Shown here piece after piece: positions 26,521-35,563 of a stretch of DNA of 64,000 nucleotides. The translations under genes and the position numbers were made by a program. Positions within the stretch are counted from its first letter, which is position 1. Each line of letters opens with the position of its first letter. Source of the stretch: Halobacteriovorax vibrionivorans (GTDB taxonomy: Bacteria > Bdellovibrionota > Bacteriovoracia > Bacteriovoracales > Bacteriovoracaceae); assembly GCF_003346865.1 (NCBI RefSeq), contig NZ_QDKL01000001.1, positions 372,001 through 436,000 on the forward strand, in the 5' to 3' direction. The notes below the pieces were generated by a model, which saw nothing but the letters and a program-made list of their open reading frames with translations, was not told where the DNA came from and made no database searches.

Positions 26521-27476
26521 CAAATAAATTAATTCTCATATTAGGTCCAACAGCTTCTGGAAAAACCGGATTAAGTATCGATCTCGCCAAGAAAATAGGT
26601 ACTGAAAAATGCCATGTTATTAATTTTGACAGCGTCCTCTTCTACAATGAACTAAATATCGGTAGCGCCAAGCCAGACGAAAAAGAAATGGATGGTGTCA
26701 CTCATCATCTGGTAAGCATCTCTCCTATCACACAGGAACTCAATGCTTCTGATTTTGTCGAACTTGCAAAGAATAAAATTAATGAACTCCATAAGAAAGG
26801 AATCGTTCCAATTTTAGTTGGAGGGAGTGCATTTTATCTACGAAGCCTTATTAGAGGAATGTATGACTCACCCACAACTGATGAGTCCATCCAAGAAGAA
26901 GCAAAGAAACTCTATGAAGAAAGTGGAATGGAGGCGATCGTTAACTACCTTTTAAAGAACGATCCTGAGTCTCTTGAAAACCTCCATGAGAATGACCACT
27001 ATCGTAGAATTAGAGCTTATGAATATCATCGCATGACAGGTAAGAAGATTTCTGATCAAAAGAAAAGTGCTGATGAAGCAGGCGCATATGACTTCTCAAA
27101 GAATATTCATGGTTGGGATACCTTGAATATTTGTCTCGATCTTCCCAAGGAGGAGCATTGGGAAATTATCCTAAAACGTACCAAAGATATGCTTAACCAA
27201 GGCCTTATTGATGAAGTCTTTCAAATTATGAAAGACCCTGCCCATCACAAAGAACTAAAAGCATTAAAAACGATTGGATATAAAGAAACAATTCAATTTC
27301 TTGATGGTGAAATTAAGGATCATCTGGAATTATGCGAGAAAATTTATTTTGCAACGAGACGCTTAGCAAAGTCTCAAAAAACTTTCTTAAAGAAAGTTTC
27401 ACCACTTAATCGATTTCATCCTATTAGTGAGCGAAATGATGCCATTAAACTTGCCTGTAACTTCATAAATGAATAA
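26517..27476 (+). CDS. miaA: tRNA dimethylallyltransferase MiaA
   Basis: A 319-residue enzyme that transfers a dimethylallyl group to A37 of tRNAs reading UNN codons. It has the P-loop GPTASGKTGLSIDLA, INFDSVLFYNELNIGSAKP with the catalytic Asp, GGSAFYLRSLIRG and KTIGYKE near the end. Length is normal. The start overlaps mutL by 4 bp, reproducing the mutL-miaA pairing seen in many bacteria. Confidence 0.94.
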   Translation: MTNKLILILGPTASGKTGLSIDLAKKIGTEKCHVINFDSVLFYNELNIGSAKPDEKEMDGVTHHLVSISPITQELNASDFVELAKNKINELHKKGIVPILVGGSAFYLRSLIRGMYDSPTTDESIQEEAKKLYEESGMEAIVNYLLKNDPESLENLHENDHYRRIRAYEYHRMTGKKISDQKKSADEAGAYDFSKNIHGWDTLNICLDLPKEEHWEIILKRTKDMLNQGLIDEVFQIMKDPAHHKELKALKTIGYKETIQFLDGEIKDHLELCEKIYFATRRLAKSQKTFLKKVSPLNRFHPISERNDAIKLACNFINE

Positions 27477-27509
27477 AGTAAGACAATAAAGAAATTAAAG
27501 AGGTCAATT

Positions 27510-28361
27510 TTGAAGAAGATGAAAATTATTATTATTTCTGATGGAACGGGATCAACTGCAAAGGCCATTAGCCGTGCGGCAATGACACAATTCCCAGAAA
27601 GTGAAGTCTTCTACACTGGTTTTAAAAATGTTCGAACAAAAGAACAAATCAAATCAATCTTTGATGAAGCAGCGATTCATCATGATCTCGTCATCTATAC
27701 AATTGTCTCAGCTGAATTAAGAGAATATACAAAAGATATTTCAATGAAAAAGCATGTTAGATCCCTAGACCTTATGGGACCTGTCTTAACAACTTTTTCA
27801 AACTACTTTCACCAAGAGCCAAAAAGTGAACCAGGTCTACTTCATGCGGTGAACTCTGAATACTTTGATCGAGTTGCGGCCATGGAGTTTACTCTAAATC
27901 ATGACGATGGAAGAAATGTTGAAACTCTTCATCTGGCAGATGTAATCTTAGTTGGTATTTCTCGTACTTCGAAAACACCACTTTCAGTGTACCTCTCTCA
28001 ACATGGTATTAAAGTTGTTAATATCCCAATCATTAATGGACAAGAACTTCCTAAAGAACTTTATGAAATCGATCAAAGAAAAATCTTTGCTCTAACAATT
28101 GATCCTGAAGCTCTTTATTCAATTCGTAAAAATCGTTTAAATAAACTTGGGGCAACAGAGCACACTGGTGACTATGCCGATACAAATAAAGTTATCGAAG
28201 AGATCGAATGGGCCAATCAAATCTTTAATAAGAATAAACGCTGGCCGGTTTTTGATGTTACCGACCGCGCTCTCGAAGAGACGGCCACTGATATTATGAA
28301 GTTGTTACAAATGCGAAAAAATAACATATTTAAACAACTTATGAGTGAGTCAGACGAATAA
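27510..28361 (+). CDS. PPDK/PEP-synthase regulatory protein (DUF299 kinase/pyrophosphorylase)
   Basis: A 283-residue bifunctional serine/threonine kinase and phosphotransferase of the PpsR/PDRP family, which inactivates and reactivates pyruvate phosphate dikinase or PEP synthase. The family signatures are IIISDGTGSTAKA at the N-terminus, LMGPVLTTF, and the central P-loop-like GISRTSKTPLSVYL. Which target this one controls cannot be told; no pps or ppdK lies in the window. The TTG start at 27510 has GAGG 6 nt upstream. It follows miaA by 33 bp. Confidence 0.9.
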   Translation: MKKMKIIIISDGTGSTAKAISRAAMTQFPESEVFYTGFKNVRTKEQIKSIFDEAAIHHDLVIYTIVSAELREYTKDISMKKHVRSLDLMGPVLTTFSNYFHQEPKSEPGLLHAVNSEYFDRVAAMEFTLNHDDGRNVETLHLADVILVGISRTSKTPLSVYLSQHGIKVVNIPIINGQELPKELYEIDQRKIFALTIDPEALYSIRKNRLNKLGATEHTGDYADTNKVIEEIEWANQIFNKNKRWPVFDVTDRALEETATDIMKLLQMRKNNIFKQLMSESDE

Positions 28362-28503
28362 GTCACTAGAATTACGAAACTCTCAATAAGAATTAATCTA
28401 GCTTTTCTTATTATTTTACTAAATTAAATAACCCTTTAAGCCGAAAAAGAGTATACACAGATATATAGGCTGTGAATGTTACGTATTTAACAAAGGGTTC
28501 ATC

Positions 28504-29052
28504 GTGTCTTTAAAGCGTTTATTTTCTGGTAAGATCAAGGTCAAGGGAGCTGGGGCAGATGTTCTCTATAAATTTGAAACAAAAGAGCCCACTCTTGATG
28601 AGATAATGATGACAAATTTTAGGGACCTGCAATTTAGCGAAGAAGAAAAAAGGGTCCTAACCGCAAAAAATCGTCGTGACATCTACCGCTTTCAACATCT
28701 CAATCAAAAAGAAATCTCTAAATACGCAACTAACCTTTTAACACTCATTAAAAAATCAAAGAAAGATAGAGTTCAAGTAGAAACAGATCATGCAGGTACA
28801 CTTATTTGTCTTGCACTAATCTACTCAGGAAAGATTCCATCACATATTGATGTCCATTTTAAGTTGAAATCTGCTCCGCTGAGTTTATTTCCAAAGCAAT
28901 TAGCTAAGAATAGATTTCCAGGACATAATGTTTCAATTTCAATATGTAATTCAGAAAGTTGGTTAACAGACTTTCGTTCTCTACAGAAAGTTCCTGATCA
29001 TATTGAACTTAGTCATATTTCACCACAAGAAGACCTCGATCTCGTTGGCTAA
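28504..29052 (+). CDS. hypothetical protein
   Basis: A 182-residue cytosolic protein starting at GTG 28504 with AAAGG 7 nt upstream. It has no membrane helix. The central region (VQVETDHAGTLICLALIYSGKIPSHIDVHFKLKSAP) looks like an alternating alpha/beta fold, possibly of the enoyl-CoA isomerase or small-hydrolase type, but no catalytic motif is clear. I do not recognise it. A 140-bp AT-rich spacer separates it from the PpsR-type gene, so it probably has its own promoter. Confidence 0.6.
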   Translation: MSLKRLFSGKIKVKGAGADVLYKFETKEPTLDEIMMTNFRDLQFSEEEKRVLTAKNRRDIYRFQHLNQKEISKYATNLLTLIKKSKKDRVQVETDHAGTLICLALIYSGKIPSHIDVHFKLKSAPLSLFPKQLAKNRFPGHNVSISICNSESWLTDFRSLQKVPDHIELSHISPQEDLDLVG

Positions 29053-29091
29053 ACATTGACAATTGGCGACATTCCTTCAATCATTTAATTA

Positions 29092-29910
29092 GTGAGAAAA
29101 CTAATCTTTCTTCTATTTATTTGTGCCAGTACATTGGCCAATTATCCTTATCTAGACTTTGATACGTCTAGCTTAAAGTTAAACTCATATACCTATCGAC
29201 GCTATATTAGGCCTCAACTTCGTTCCATGAAGAAAGACTTTTACTATGTCGTCAAAAGAATCACCTATACATCTCAAGACTTTATCAACTTAAGAGAAAA
29301 TAGCCTTAATTTAAACCTTGCCTTTGATGAAGCCTATGAAAAATGTCGTAGGAATCAAAAGCTTTGTTATGAAGATCTTAAAGATGTTATGGGAAGAATC
29401 CAGGCAATTGAGCGAAATGTAAAAAGTCTTAGAGATGACTTTATAAAACTACCAAAAAAGCAATACGATAAAGTTGATGGCTACATAGCACTACTTTCTA
29501 ATCTTGATCAAATTGACAGTTATAATTTACAGATACAGTCTTATGTTCAACTACTACATCTAACAGATAAGACTAACTTTGCTATCTATGCTCCACGTAT
29601 TGATAAGTATCGAAGCTATGTAAAACAAATTTATAATCTTGCTAACGACTCATTTCTCTATATTTTACCTACGGAACTAAAACCATCTTTCGAGCAATTT
29701 ATTGATAATTTCCTCTCTCCTGTTGAGGTTTATATGATTCCTCAAATGAATAAAGATTGGTTCTTTGATCGCTTAGGTGATTTAAATATGCAGTGGAATG
29801 TTTTTCACATGGATCTTGAAAAAGGTCAGACTGGTTTTCCAAAAGAATACGTTAGAAACGTAAAAATCATGCATCGTCGTTGGAATTCAATTTTAAAACT
29901 GATGTTCTAA
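29092..29910 (+). CDS. exported helical protein of unknown function
   Basis: A 272-residue protein with a short signal peptide (MRKLIFLLFICASTLA) starting at GTG 29092. The rest is predicted to be almost entirely helical with many Tyr, Lys and Asp residues and one cysteine pair (KCRRNQKLC). No family is recognised. There is no strong Shine-Dalgarno sequence before the GTG, so the start is less certain. It follows the 182-residue gene by 39 bp and may be cotranscribed. Confidence 0.6.
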   Translation: MRKLIFLLFICASTLANYPYLDFDTSSLKLNSYTYRRYIRPQLRSMKKDFYYVVKRITYTSQDFINLRENSLNLNLAFDEAYEKCRRNQKLCYEDLKDVMGRIQAIERNVKSLRDDFIKLPKKQYDKVDGYIALLSNLDQIDSYNLQIQSYVQLLHLTDKTNFAIYAPRIDKYRSYVKQIYNLANDSFLYILPTELKPSFEQFIDNFLSPVEVYMIPQMNKDWFFDRLGDLNMQWNVFHMDLEKGQTGFPKEYVRNVKIMHRRWNSILKLMF

Positions 29911-29971
29911 TCATGCATAGAGGTCGACTCCGGCTCCTGCCTCTCGTCGACATACCGTCCATCCTGGACAT

Positions 29972-30000
29972 AAAAAAGGCTCCGTAAGGAGCCTCTCTTT
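29972..30000 (-). terminator. rho-independent terminator of rpsU
   Basis: AGGCTCC (29977-29983) pairs with GGAGCCT (29988-29994) around a GTAA loop. On the minus strand the stem is followed by a run of six T, the classic form, starting about 28 bp after the rpsU stop. On the plus strand CTCTTT follows, so it may also stop transcripts from the gene at 29092. Confidence 0.85.
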
Positions 30001-30022
30001 ATATAAGAAATTTAAATCTTAA

Positions 30023-30247
30023 TTAGATTTTAGAACCTCTACCGTACTTCGTCTGAGTTTTCTTTCTTCTCTTCTCAGCAGCTTGTAGCTTCTCTTTATT
30101 TCTAATAGAAGGTTTCTTATACTCTTGTCTCTTTCTGTATTCTCTAATAACACCGAAAGCTTCGCAGTATCTCTTGAATTTCTTAAGAGCTCTTTCCGCA
30201 CTTAATCTTTCATCGATCTCGATTTTGATTGAGTAATCTTTAGACAT
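30023..30247 (-). CDS. rpsU: 30S ribosomal protein bS21
   Basis: A 74-residue basic ribosomal protein. The phrases ERALKKFKRYCE, YRKRQEYKKPS and the Arg/Lys-rich tail are typical of bS21, the small-subunit protein next to the anti-Shine-Dalgarno region. The ATG at 30247 has AGGAGGTGA 4-12 nt upstream; an in-frame ATG three codons earlier overlaps that site. A candidate promoter lies ~110 bp upstream and a terminator directly after it, so it is monocistronic. Confidence 0.93.
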   Translation of the reverse strand: MSKDYSIKIEIDERLSAERALKKFKRYCEAFGVIREYRKRQEYKKPSIRNKEKLQAAEKRRKKTQTKYGRGSKI

Positions 30248-30356
30248 AACATTCACCTCCTTCTATTTTTTTTTCTCACTACCTTTAACGACAGCTTTAA
30301 TGAGATTTCTTCGTGGCTTAACGCCGCAAATTTTGTCTAGCTTAAATTGGTATGTT

Positions 30357-30386
30357 AAATTACACGACGGCCCCACATTGTGTCAA
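30357..30386 (-). promoter_or_regulatory. candidate sigma70 promoter of rpsU
   Basis: On the minus strand a perfect -35 box TTGACA (30381-30386) is followed after 18 bp by TAATTT (30357-30362). It lies ~110 bp upstream of the rpsU start, leaving a ~100-nt leader. The facing gene rarA starts 25 bp away on the other strand. Confidence 0.5.
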
Positions 30387-30410
30387 TGGCCAGTATAAAA
30401 TAGGTAATTT

Positions 30411-31649
30411 ATGCAACAAGGTTTATTTAACGCACCAGATTCTAAATCAACTCCTCTCGCTCATCAGGTAAGGCCTGAAAGCAGGCAAGACTACGAAGGG
30501 TTTGACGCACTTGCTAAGCGTTTTCCTTTCTTACGTGGCGAAAATATACCTTCATTAATAATATGGGGACCTCCAGGTAGTGGGAAAACGACTTTGGCGA
30601 AGGTTTTAGGCCATGAAATCAATGCTAATTTCTATGAATTCAGTGCCGTTCTCTCTGGTGTGGCAGACCTTAAGAAACTCATTCATAAGGCCCAAGAAGA
30701 GTCTCAGGACTACCAAAGAAAATCGATTATCTTTATCGATGAAATTCATCGTTTCAATAAGGCCCAGCAAGATGCTCTACTTCCACACGTTGAACAAGGA
30801 AGTTTCATCTTAATTGGTGCAACAACTGAAAATCCCCGACGCAGTGTAAATCGTGCACTCCTATCTCGAATGAAAATCATTGAGCTAAAATCTTTTTCCA
30901 CAGAAAAGATCCGCTCTCTTATTACGAAAACAGTTGAAAAGCTAGAGCGTAAACTTTCAAAAGAACACCTTGATCTTATTTGCGATTACGCTAATGGCGA
31001 TGCACGTATAGCTCTAGGAAGCTTAGAGGTTATCTATTCTCTTGATGAGGATGTGGATTTTGAAACAGTAAAAAATATCATCAAAGAAAATTCACGAAAC
31101 TTTGATGCCGGTGGAGACCGTCACTATGATGTTATCTCGGCCTTTATAAAGAGTATGAGAGGAAGCGATCCTAACTCGGCCATTTTATGGCTTGCTGTTA
31201 TGCTTGATGGTGGAGAAGATCCTGTCTTTATTGCAAGAAGACTCGTCATTTTTGCCAGTGAAGATGTCGGAAACGCCGATCTAAATGCACTAACAGTGGC
31301 AACAAATGCTCTTCATGTCGTTCAAAATATCGGTATGCCTGAAGCACGTATTACACTGGCCCAGGCAACAACTTATTTAGCAAGCACAGTAAAGAGCAAT
31401 GCTGCCTACATGGCCATAAACGAGGCCCTCGCTTACGTAGAAGACTCTCAAACAATTGAAGTTCCAGAGCACTTAAAGAACTTTCCCGATAAATACCATA
31501 AAGTGAAATATCAATATCCACATAGCTTTGATGGATCATTTGTCAGACAACAATACTCTCCAGAAGGTACGCCTAAGTTTTATCACCCAAAAGAAATTGG
31601 TGTGGAAAATAATATTAAGAAGCGTTTATCTGAGCTGTGGGGAGATTAA
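30411..31649 (+). CDS. rarA: RarA/MgsA family AAA+ replication-recombination ATPase
   Basis: A 412-residue AAA+ protein acting at stalled replication forks. The N-terminal PLAHQVRPESRQDYEGFD phrase is diagnostic of RarA. Walker A is GPPGSGKTTLAK, Walker B IIFIDEIHRFNKAQQDAL, and sensor 1 IGATTENPRRSVNRALLSR. The C-terminal tetramerisation region (AIKSMRGSDPNSAILWLA, FASEDVGNAD, QPHSF-like end) is complete. It overlaps the stop of the convergent small secreted protein by 4 bp. Confidence 0.93.
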   Translation: MQQGLFNAPDSKSTPLAHQVRPESRQDYEGFDALAKRFPFLRGENIPSLIIWGPPGSGKTTLAKVLGHEINANFYEFSAVLSGVADLKKLIHKAQEESQDYQRKSIIFIDEIHRFNKAQQDALLPHVEQGSFILIGATTENPRRSVNRALLSRMKIIELKSFSTEKIRSLITKTVEKLERKLSKEHLDLICDYANGDARIALGSLEVIYSLDEDVDFETVKNIIKENSRNFDAGGDRHYDVISAFIKSMRGSDPNSAILWLAVMLDGGEDPVFIARRLVIFASEDVGNADLNALTVATNALHVVQNIGMPEARITLAQATTYLASTVKSNAAYMAINEALAYVEDSQTIEVPEHLKNFPDKYHKVKYQYPHSFDGSFVRQQYSPEGTPKFYHPKEIGVENNIKKRLSELWGD

Positions 31650-32044
31650 TCCCAACGCGAATAAATAATGAAAGCGTCAGTTTGTAGATCTTTTGTAATA
31701 AAGAAGAAACCAATATTTGATTCAATATAGCAGCTCATTGAATAGTCTTGACCAGGAACTAGCTCTAGGCATCGACTCTTTGCCCTTCCTGATGGCGTCT
31801 TTGAGAAGTTTATCGCATTCCTACTATTACAACCATAAAGCTCTAGAGTTGCGCGAATAAGAGCAATTGATTCCTCAAGAGGCTTATCTTCAAGATCAAT
31901 ATCAACTTCATCCATATTTACTTTGAAGGCACGACTATCCACATTTAGGTCATATGTTAATTTCTTAATACAATTTAAAGATGCTTTTGTGTAAGCAGTA
32001 GCATTAAAAGATATTAGTAAACACGCTAGTAAAATGTATTTCAT
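31646..32044 (-). CDS. small secreted cysteine-containing protein
   Basis: A 132-residue protein with a signal peptide (MKYILLACLLISFNATA). The mature part has four cysteines (LNCIKK, YGCNSR, SRCLEL, MSCYIE), suggesting two periplasmic disulfides, and a beta-rich C-terminus. I do not recognise a family. It is monocistronic, convergent with rarA and divergent from the endonuclease I gene. Confidence 0.6.
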   Translation of the reverse strand: MKYILLACLLISFNATAYTKASLNCIKKLTYDLNVDSRAFKVNMDEVDIDLEDKPLEESIALIRATLELYGCNSRNAINFSKTPSGRAKSRCLELVPGQDYSMSCYIESNIGFFFITKDLQTDAFIIYSRWD

Positions 32045-32291
32045 AATAAGTTCGCCCTAATAAACTATATTCTTTGTTAGAGGGTCTTATACAAAAGAGC
32101 TCCTCAGAAATCTACATTTTTCGTATATATTTAAAAAAATGACATCTTAGCAATGCGTCTAAGCACTGTTATTAGGTAGATATAGATATTTTATTAGAGA
32201 TGCTTAATTTTAGTATTAGCCATTTTAATAGTTTTGTCCTATAAATGCTCCACACACACAAAACATCATAGGGAAAACCGAGGGGTAAATG

Positions 32292-33119
32292 ATGAAATTC
32301 ACTATCGCAGTAGCAACACTACTTTTCGCACTTACGACTAACGCAACAGAATTAAACAACTACTATCCAAAAGAAACTGAACTTCACCTATCAATGAAAT
32401 CAAATAATAGTGAAGCTCTAAAAGAGCATCTTTTTGATGTACTAAATTCAATGCACCAAGAAACAAATGGTCGTGACCTATTAGGATGTGACTCAAATAA
32501 AAGAGGAAAGTGCTATAGACAAAGAAGCCTTGGTTATAAAGGTGCTAGAAAAGTTCTTTTCGGAAAGCTACACCTACAAGAAGATAACAATGGATATTTC
32601 ATTGAAGATGTTTACTGCCAAAAGAAACTTAGAAGACGTCAAACACGTTCAATGGGACCAGGACAAATCCCTAATTCAAATGTTTTAAACTGTGAGCACA
32701 CTTGGCCACAATCAAAATTCTCAAGAAGATTTTCAAAAGGTCTTCAAAAATCAGACCTTCACCACCTATACCCAACAGATTCAAGAGCGAACTCAGTAAG
32801 AGGAAATTATGAATTTGATAATGTTGATGGTTTCCCTGTAGATTATGAGAACTGTACAGCTTCTCAAACTCAAGGAAATGGTGCTTTCGAGCCACCTGCA
32901 AAACACAAAGGAAATGTTGCAAGAGCACTTTTCTACTTCTCTGTAAGATACGATATCCAAATCTCAAGTCACCAAGAACAAGTACTTAGAGAGTGGGATA
33001 AGCAAGATCCAATCGATGCTGAAGAACTAAAAAGAAATGAAACAATCTTTAGAGTTCAAAACAACAGAAACCCATTCATCGATATTCCAAACCTTGCTGA
33101 CAGAATCAGTGATTTCTAG
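32292..33119 (+). CDS. secreted endonuclease I (EndA/NucM family)
   Basis: A 275-residue periplasmic or secreted nuclease of the beta-beta-alpha-metal type. After a signal peptide (MKFTIAVATLLFALTTNA) it has the active-site region NCEHTWPQSKF and the conserved block DLHHLYPTDSRANSVRGNY. The enzyme cleaves double-stranded DNA and RNA without sequence specificity. Two adjacent ATG codons are possible (32289, 32292); GAGGGG is best spaced from the second. A strong terminator follows. With the two EEP proteins at 14049 and 14992 it adds to a secreted nuclease set fitting a prey-digesting lifestyle. Confidence 0.92.
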   Translation: MKFTIAVATLLFALTTNATELNNYYPKETELHLSMKSNNSEALKEHLFDVLNSMHQETNGRDLLGCDSNKRGKCYRQRSLGYKGARKVLFGKLHLQEDNNGYFIEDVYCQKKLRRRQTRSMGPGQIPNSNVLNCEHTWPQSKFSRRFSKGLQKSDLHHLYPTDSRANSVRGNYEFDNVDGFPVDYENCTASQTQGNGAFEPPAKHKGNVARALFYFSVRYDIQISSHQEQVLREWDKQDPIDAEELKRNETIFRVQNNRNPFIDIPNLADRISDF

Positions 33120-33140
33120 AAATCAACACTTTTAGATATA

Positions 33141-33180
33141 AAATAAAAAAGCCTTCTGAATAGAAGGCTTTTTTTTATTT
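33141..33180 (+). terminator. rho-independent terminator of the endonuclease I gene
   Basis: GCCTTCT (33151-33157) pairs with AGAAGGC (33162-33168) around GAAT and is followed by eight T. The A-run before the stem extends it. On the minus strand the A-run provides T residues, so it should also stop the small gene at 33175-33306, whose stop codon lies within the terminator. Confidence 0.9.
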
Positions 33181-33306
33181 AAATATACTTATTACTTTTT
33201 GAACTTCTTGCTGACCTCTCTCATTGAGTCCTTCAAGAAAGACTGTTGCAACAGCTGCATTGGCCAATGTTACTAAAACACTAAGAAAGAATAGAAATTT
33301 GAGCAT
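33175..33306 (-). CDS. small membrane or exported peptide
   Basis: A 43-codon gene with AAAGGAG 7 nt before its ATG at 33306. The peptide has an N-terminal hydrophobic helix (MLKFLFFLSVLVTLANAAVATVFL, given only as residues 1-24 in shorter parts: MLKFLFFLSVLVTL then ANAAVATVFL) and a polar helical tail ending VISIFK. It could be a membrane peptide or be cleaved after ANA. Its stop lies in the shared terminator. No family is recognised; the strong ribosome binding site and the terminator support it. Confidence 0.5.
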   Translation of the reverse strand: MLKFLFFLSVLVTLANAAVATVFLEGLNERGQQEVQKVISIFK

Positions 33307-33427
33307 GGGGAGACTCCTTTTCCCGTTAATAATATATTTGTAACATTCGTATAAAATTTTCTCAAATTCTAAATTATTAAGATTGTGTGAAGATAGAATT
33401 TTAAAGAAAATAGGAGTATAAGAAAGT

Positions 33428-34150
33428 ATGTTTCAATTTATACGCAATCTATTAAATCAAAAAGGTTTTAACGCCAAGGCCAAACGAGCATTCACAAATT
33501 ACTATCGCTTTGCAAGAGAGTCTAAATCGTATCTCTCTTATTGCAATAAGATGCATGGTATTGAGTGCTTCATGCAAAATAACCTTTCAAAAAAGCAATT
33601 TGAGGCCCTCACTGCACACTTTAAGCCCAATATGAAAGTTCTAGATATCGGCTGTGGAACTGGTGATCTCACCGAGTACTTTGCTAAGAATTATAAGTTA
33701 AAGGCCAAAGGAATGGACCTTGTCGAAAGTAAATTCAAATATAAAGAGGCCAATTTTGAAACAACATGGCTTGGAGAGAATGAGTATGACCTAGTCATCT
33801 CATTAGATGGCTTCTACATGCTAAATGACCTATATCGAACTCTTAATAAAGTAATGGATAGTCTTAAGCCAAAGGGAAAGTTTGTTCTTACCTACACCTC
33901 TGAGAGACCTTTTGAAAAATCTCGTCTTGGTAAGGCATTAAAAAAACGAAAACACGATGTAAAAGACTTCACTCAAGATGATAAGGTCTTCAACAATAAG
34001 GCAAAAGATCTTCTCGAAGAAATGAAGTCTTCTTTTATTGAAGAAGGTAATTCTAGTCTATTTCATACTAAGTACAACGAAATCAAGAAGAATGTTGATT
34101 CACACCAAAATGGAAAGATGTATCGTAGTCTAGTAACAATTTATAAGTAG
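33428..34150 (+). CDS. SAM-dependent class I methyltransferase
   Basis: A 240-residue Rossmann-fold methyltransferase. Motif I is VLDIGCGTGDLTEYF, motif II GMDLVESKF, and the post-motif region YDLVISLDGFYMLND plays the part of motif IV. Methyl donor is S-adenosylmethionine; the acceptor cannot be deduced. It has no signal peptide. GGAG lies 11 nt before the ATG. It stands alone, followed 92 bp later by an exported protein on the same strand. Confidence 0.8.
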   Translation: MFQFIRNLLNQKGFNAKAKRAFTNYYRFARESKSYLSYCNKMHGIECFMQNNLSKKQFEALTAHFKPNMKVLDIGCGTGDLTEYFAKNYKLKAKGMDLVESKFKYKEANFETTWLGENEYDLVISLDGFYMLNDLYRTLNKVMDSLKPKGKFVLTYTSERPFEKSRLGKALKKRKHDVKDFTQDDKVFNNKAKDLLEEMKSSFIEEGNSSLFHTKYNEIKKNVDSHQNGKMYRSLVTIYK

Positions 34151-34242
34151 TTAGAAAGAAGAAATGTTGGCCAAGAGTCTTATTTGTCAGGCTTTTGTGA
34201 ACTTGTTTTACTTTGATATCTTCAAACTTTATATTTTAAAAT

Positions 34243-34851
34243 ATGAAGACTATCGTACTCATCTCTTTCGCCCTCTTTCTAACATTTAAAACCTTTGCAA
34301 GTGAAATCAATAATATTGCGATCTCAAGCCACGTGAATGAGTTTTCAATCATTGATTCAAAATATGCAAGGGAGATCTTTCTAGGACTCCCTGTGAAGAA
34401 CACCTATGCGGACCTCGTACATGGATTAGTCTTTCGCTATCATAAATACTTCTTTTGCGTTAGAGAGCCTTCACATAAATTTCACTGTCACCTCTACTTA
34501 AATGGCCTAGGACAAGGGAAATTATCCGCCTATGATACCGATACTGATTTTGGAAAAGGGGCAATTAGTGAGTTTTTAGGAACAAAGCGTGAAAATGGTA
34601 AAGCAAAAATCAGCTACGATAACAACCATCTAAGAATAAACTTTTCTGGAAAATTGGCAGAAAGGTTCTGGCTTAAACTCGATCTCATTAAAGATAGTTT
34701 TCATAATATAAATGGTAAAAAGTTTGAGCTAAGAAGTGGAAAGCATCTAAATTGCTATATGCATTCCGGTGAGAAGAAATCCGAATATAAATGCCAATTC
34801 AATGTTCCTATAAAAGAGAACTTAAAAGACATAAAAAAGGACCTCATCTGA
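34243..34851 (+). CDS. exported protein of unknown function
   Basis: A 202-residue protein with a signal peptide (MKTIVLISFALFLTFKTFA). The mature part is beta-rich, with cysteines near FFCVREP, FHCHLYL, LNCYMH and YKCQFN. No family is recognised. Its last codons (KKDLI and TGA) lie inside a 22-bp sequence repeated exactly at 37017, where it forms half of a terminator. This marks the left edge of the inserted cassette; the coding sequence seems unaffected by the insertion. No Shine-Dalgarno sequence is obvious, so the start is moderately certain. Confidence 0.6.
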   Translation: MKTIVLISFALFLTFKTFASEINNIAISSHVNEFSIIDSKYAREIFLGLPVKNTYADLVHGLVFRYHKYFFCVREPSHKFHCHLYLNGLGQGKLSAYDTDTDFGKGAISEFLGTKRENGKAKISYDNNHLRINFSGKLAERFWLKLDLIKDSFHNINGKKFELRSGKHLNCYMHSGEKKSEYKCQFNVPIKENLKDIKKDLI

Positions 34852-34852
34852 G
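34831..34852. repeat. left 22-bp direct repeat flanking the ATPase/nuclease cassette
   Basis: Twenty-two bases beginning ATAAAAAAGGACC are identical to 37017-37038. Here the repeat encodes the last residues and stop of the upstream exported protein. It can still form a terminator-like hairpin with 34872-34883 inside the cassette (11 of 12 positions pair, ending in TTTT). It is best explained as a duplicated insertion target. Confidence 0.8.
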
Positions 34853-34864
34853 ATTATAATGAGT

Positions 34865-35563
34865 TTATCTTATGAGATCTTTTAATTCTGTATAAAAATG
34901 TTTAAACGATTTACCTACTTTCTCCAACTCATCATAAGGGTATGACTCAGATAAAAGCTCTTCATTAAACAGATCTTTTCGAGACTCATTACCGATAGTA
35001 AGATTTGCACCGATTTTTGAAACTTTATTTTCTTCAAAGTCGCTTTTTTTTAATCTTGTAATAGAGTTAGTTAAGTCTTTAATTTTATAATATTCACCAA
35101 TTTCATTCAACTTTTCGACATTAAAGTAAGCCCATGATTCTATATTCCAACAAGGCGTCATTAATATTATATTTCTGACATACTTATCAGCTTGCCTAGT
35201 ATTAAAATCAAAGCTTGAAATTAATTTATCTTTTACATCCATCTTAAGTTTTGAAAACTTCTCCTCTAAACAGATTCTTTTTTCACTAGTATATTTAGAA
35301 AAATCAGTCCACGCTTCATCTCCATCACTAAAAATTATAACCTTTTCACCCATATATAATAATTCAGAAATAGCGTGTGATATTCTTTCTCTATAATCTG
35401 GAGACATCCATTTATTAGCAAAGTACTCATTATCCTGTGAGACATTAATAGAGGAAGTCGGATATAGTCTACCAATTAAGTTAAAGACAAAAGCTTCTAT
35501 ACCGTCTCTTGTCCCATCAAACTCATCTTCATTTATAATAGTAATAAGTTTTTCACCAGGCAT
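34865..35563 (-). CDS. Toprim/RloB-like predicted nuclease partner of the ATPase
   Basis: A 232-residue cytosolic protein. An acidic cluster near the N-terminus (NEDEFDG, residues 11-17), an acidic DGDE turn after a hydrophobic strand (VIIFSDGDEAW, Asp80 and Asp82) and TPCWNIESWAYF (Glu142, Trp144) are spaced as in Toprim-like RloB/DUF4276-type nucleases, whose DxD and PCxExW features they recall. The assignment is inference. The start ATG overlaps the end of the ATPase gene by 11 bp, so the two are co-translated. ABC-ATPase plus Toprim pairs include anti-phage systems such as PARIS (AriA/AriB) and OLD-type systems. Confidence 0.6.
   Translation of the reverse strand: MPGEKLITIINEDEFDGTRDGIEAFVFNLIGRLYPTSSINVSQDNEYFANKWMSPDYRERISHAISELLYMGEKVIIFSDGDEAWTDFSKYTSEKRICLEEKFSKLKMDVKDKLISSFDFNTRQADKYVRNIILMTPCWNIESWAYFNVEKLNEIGEYYKIKDLTNSITRLKKSDFEENKVSKIGANLTIGNESRKDLFNEELLSESYPYDELEKVGKSFKHFYTELKDLIR

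Noticed and set aside
29932..29962. Inverted repeat around two GTCGAC sites after the gene at 29092
   Set aside because: GTCGAC is itself palindromic, the arms beyond it do not pair well, and there is no T-run.
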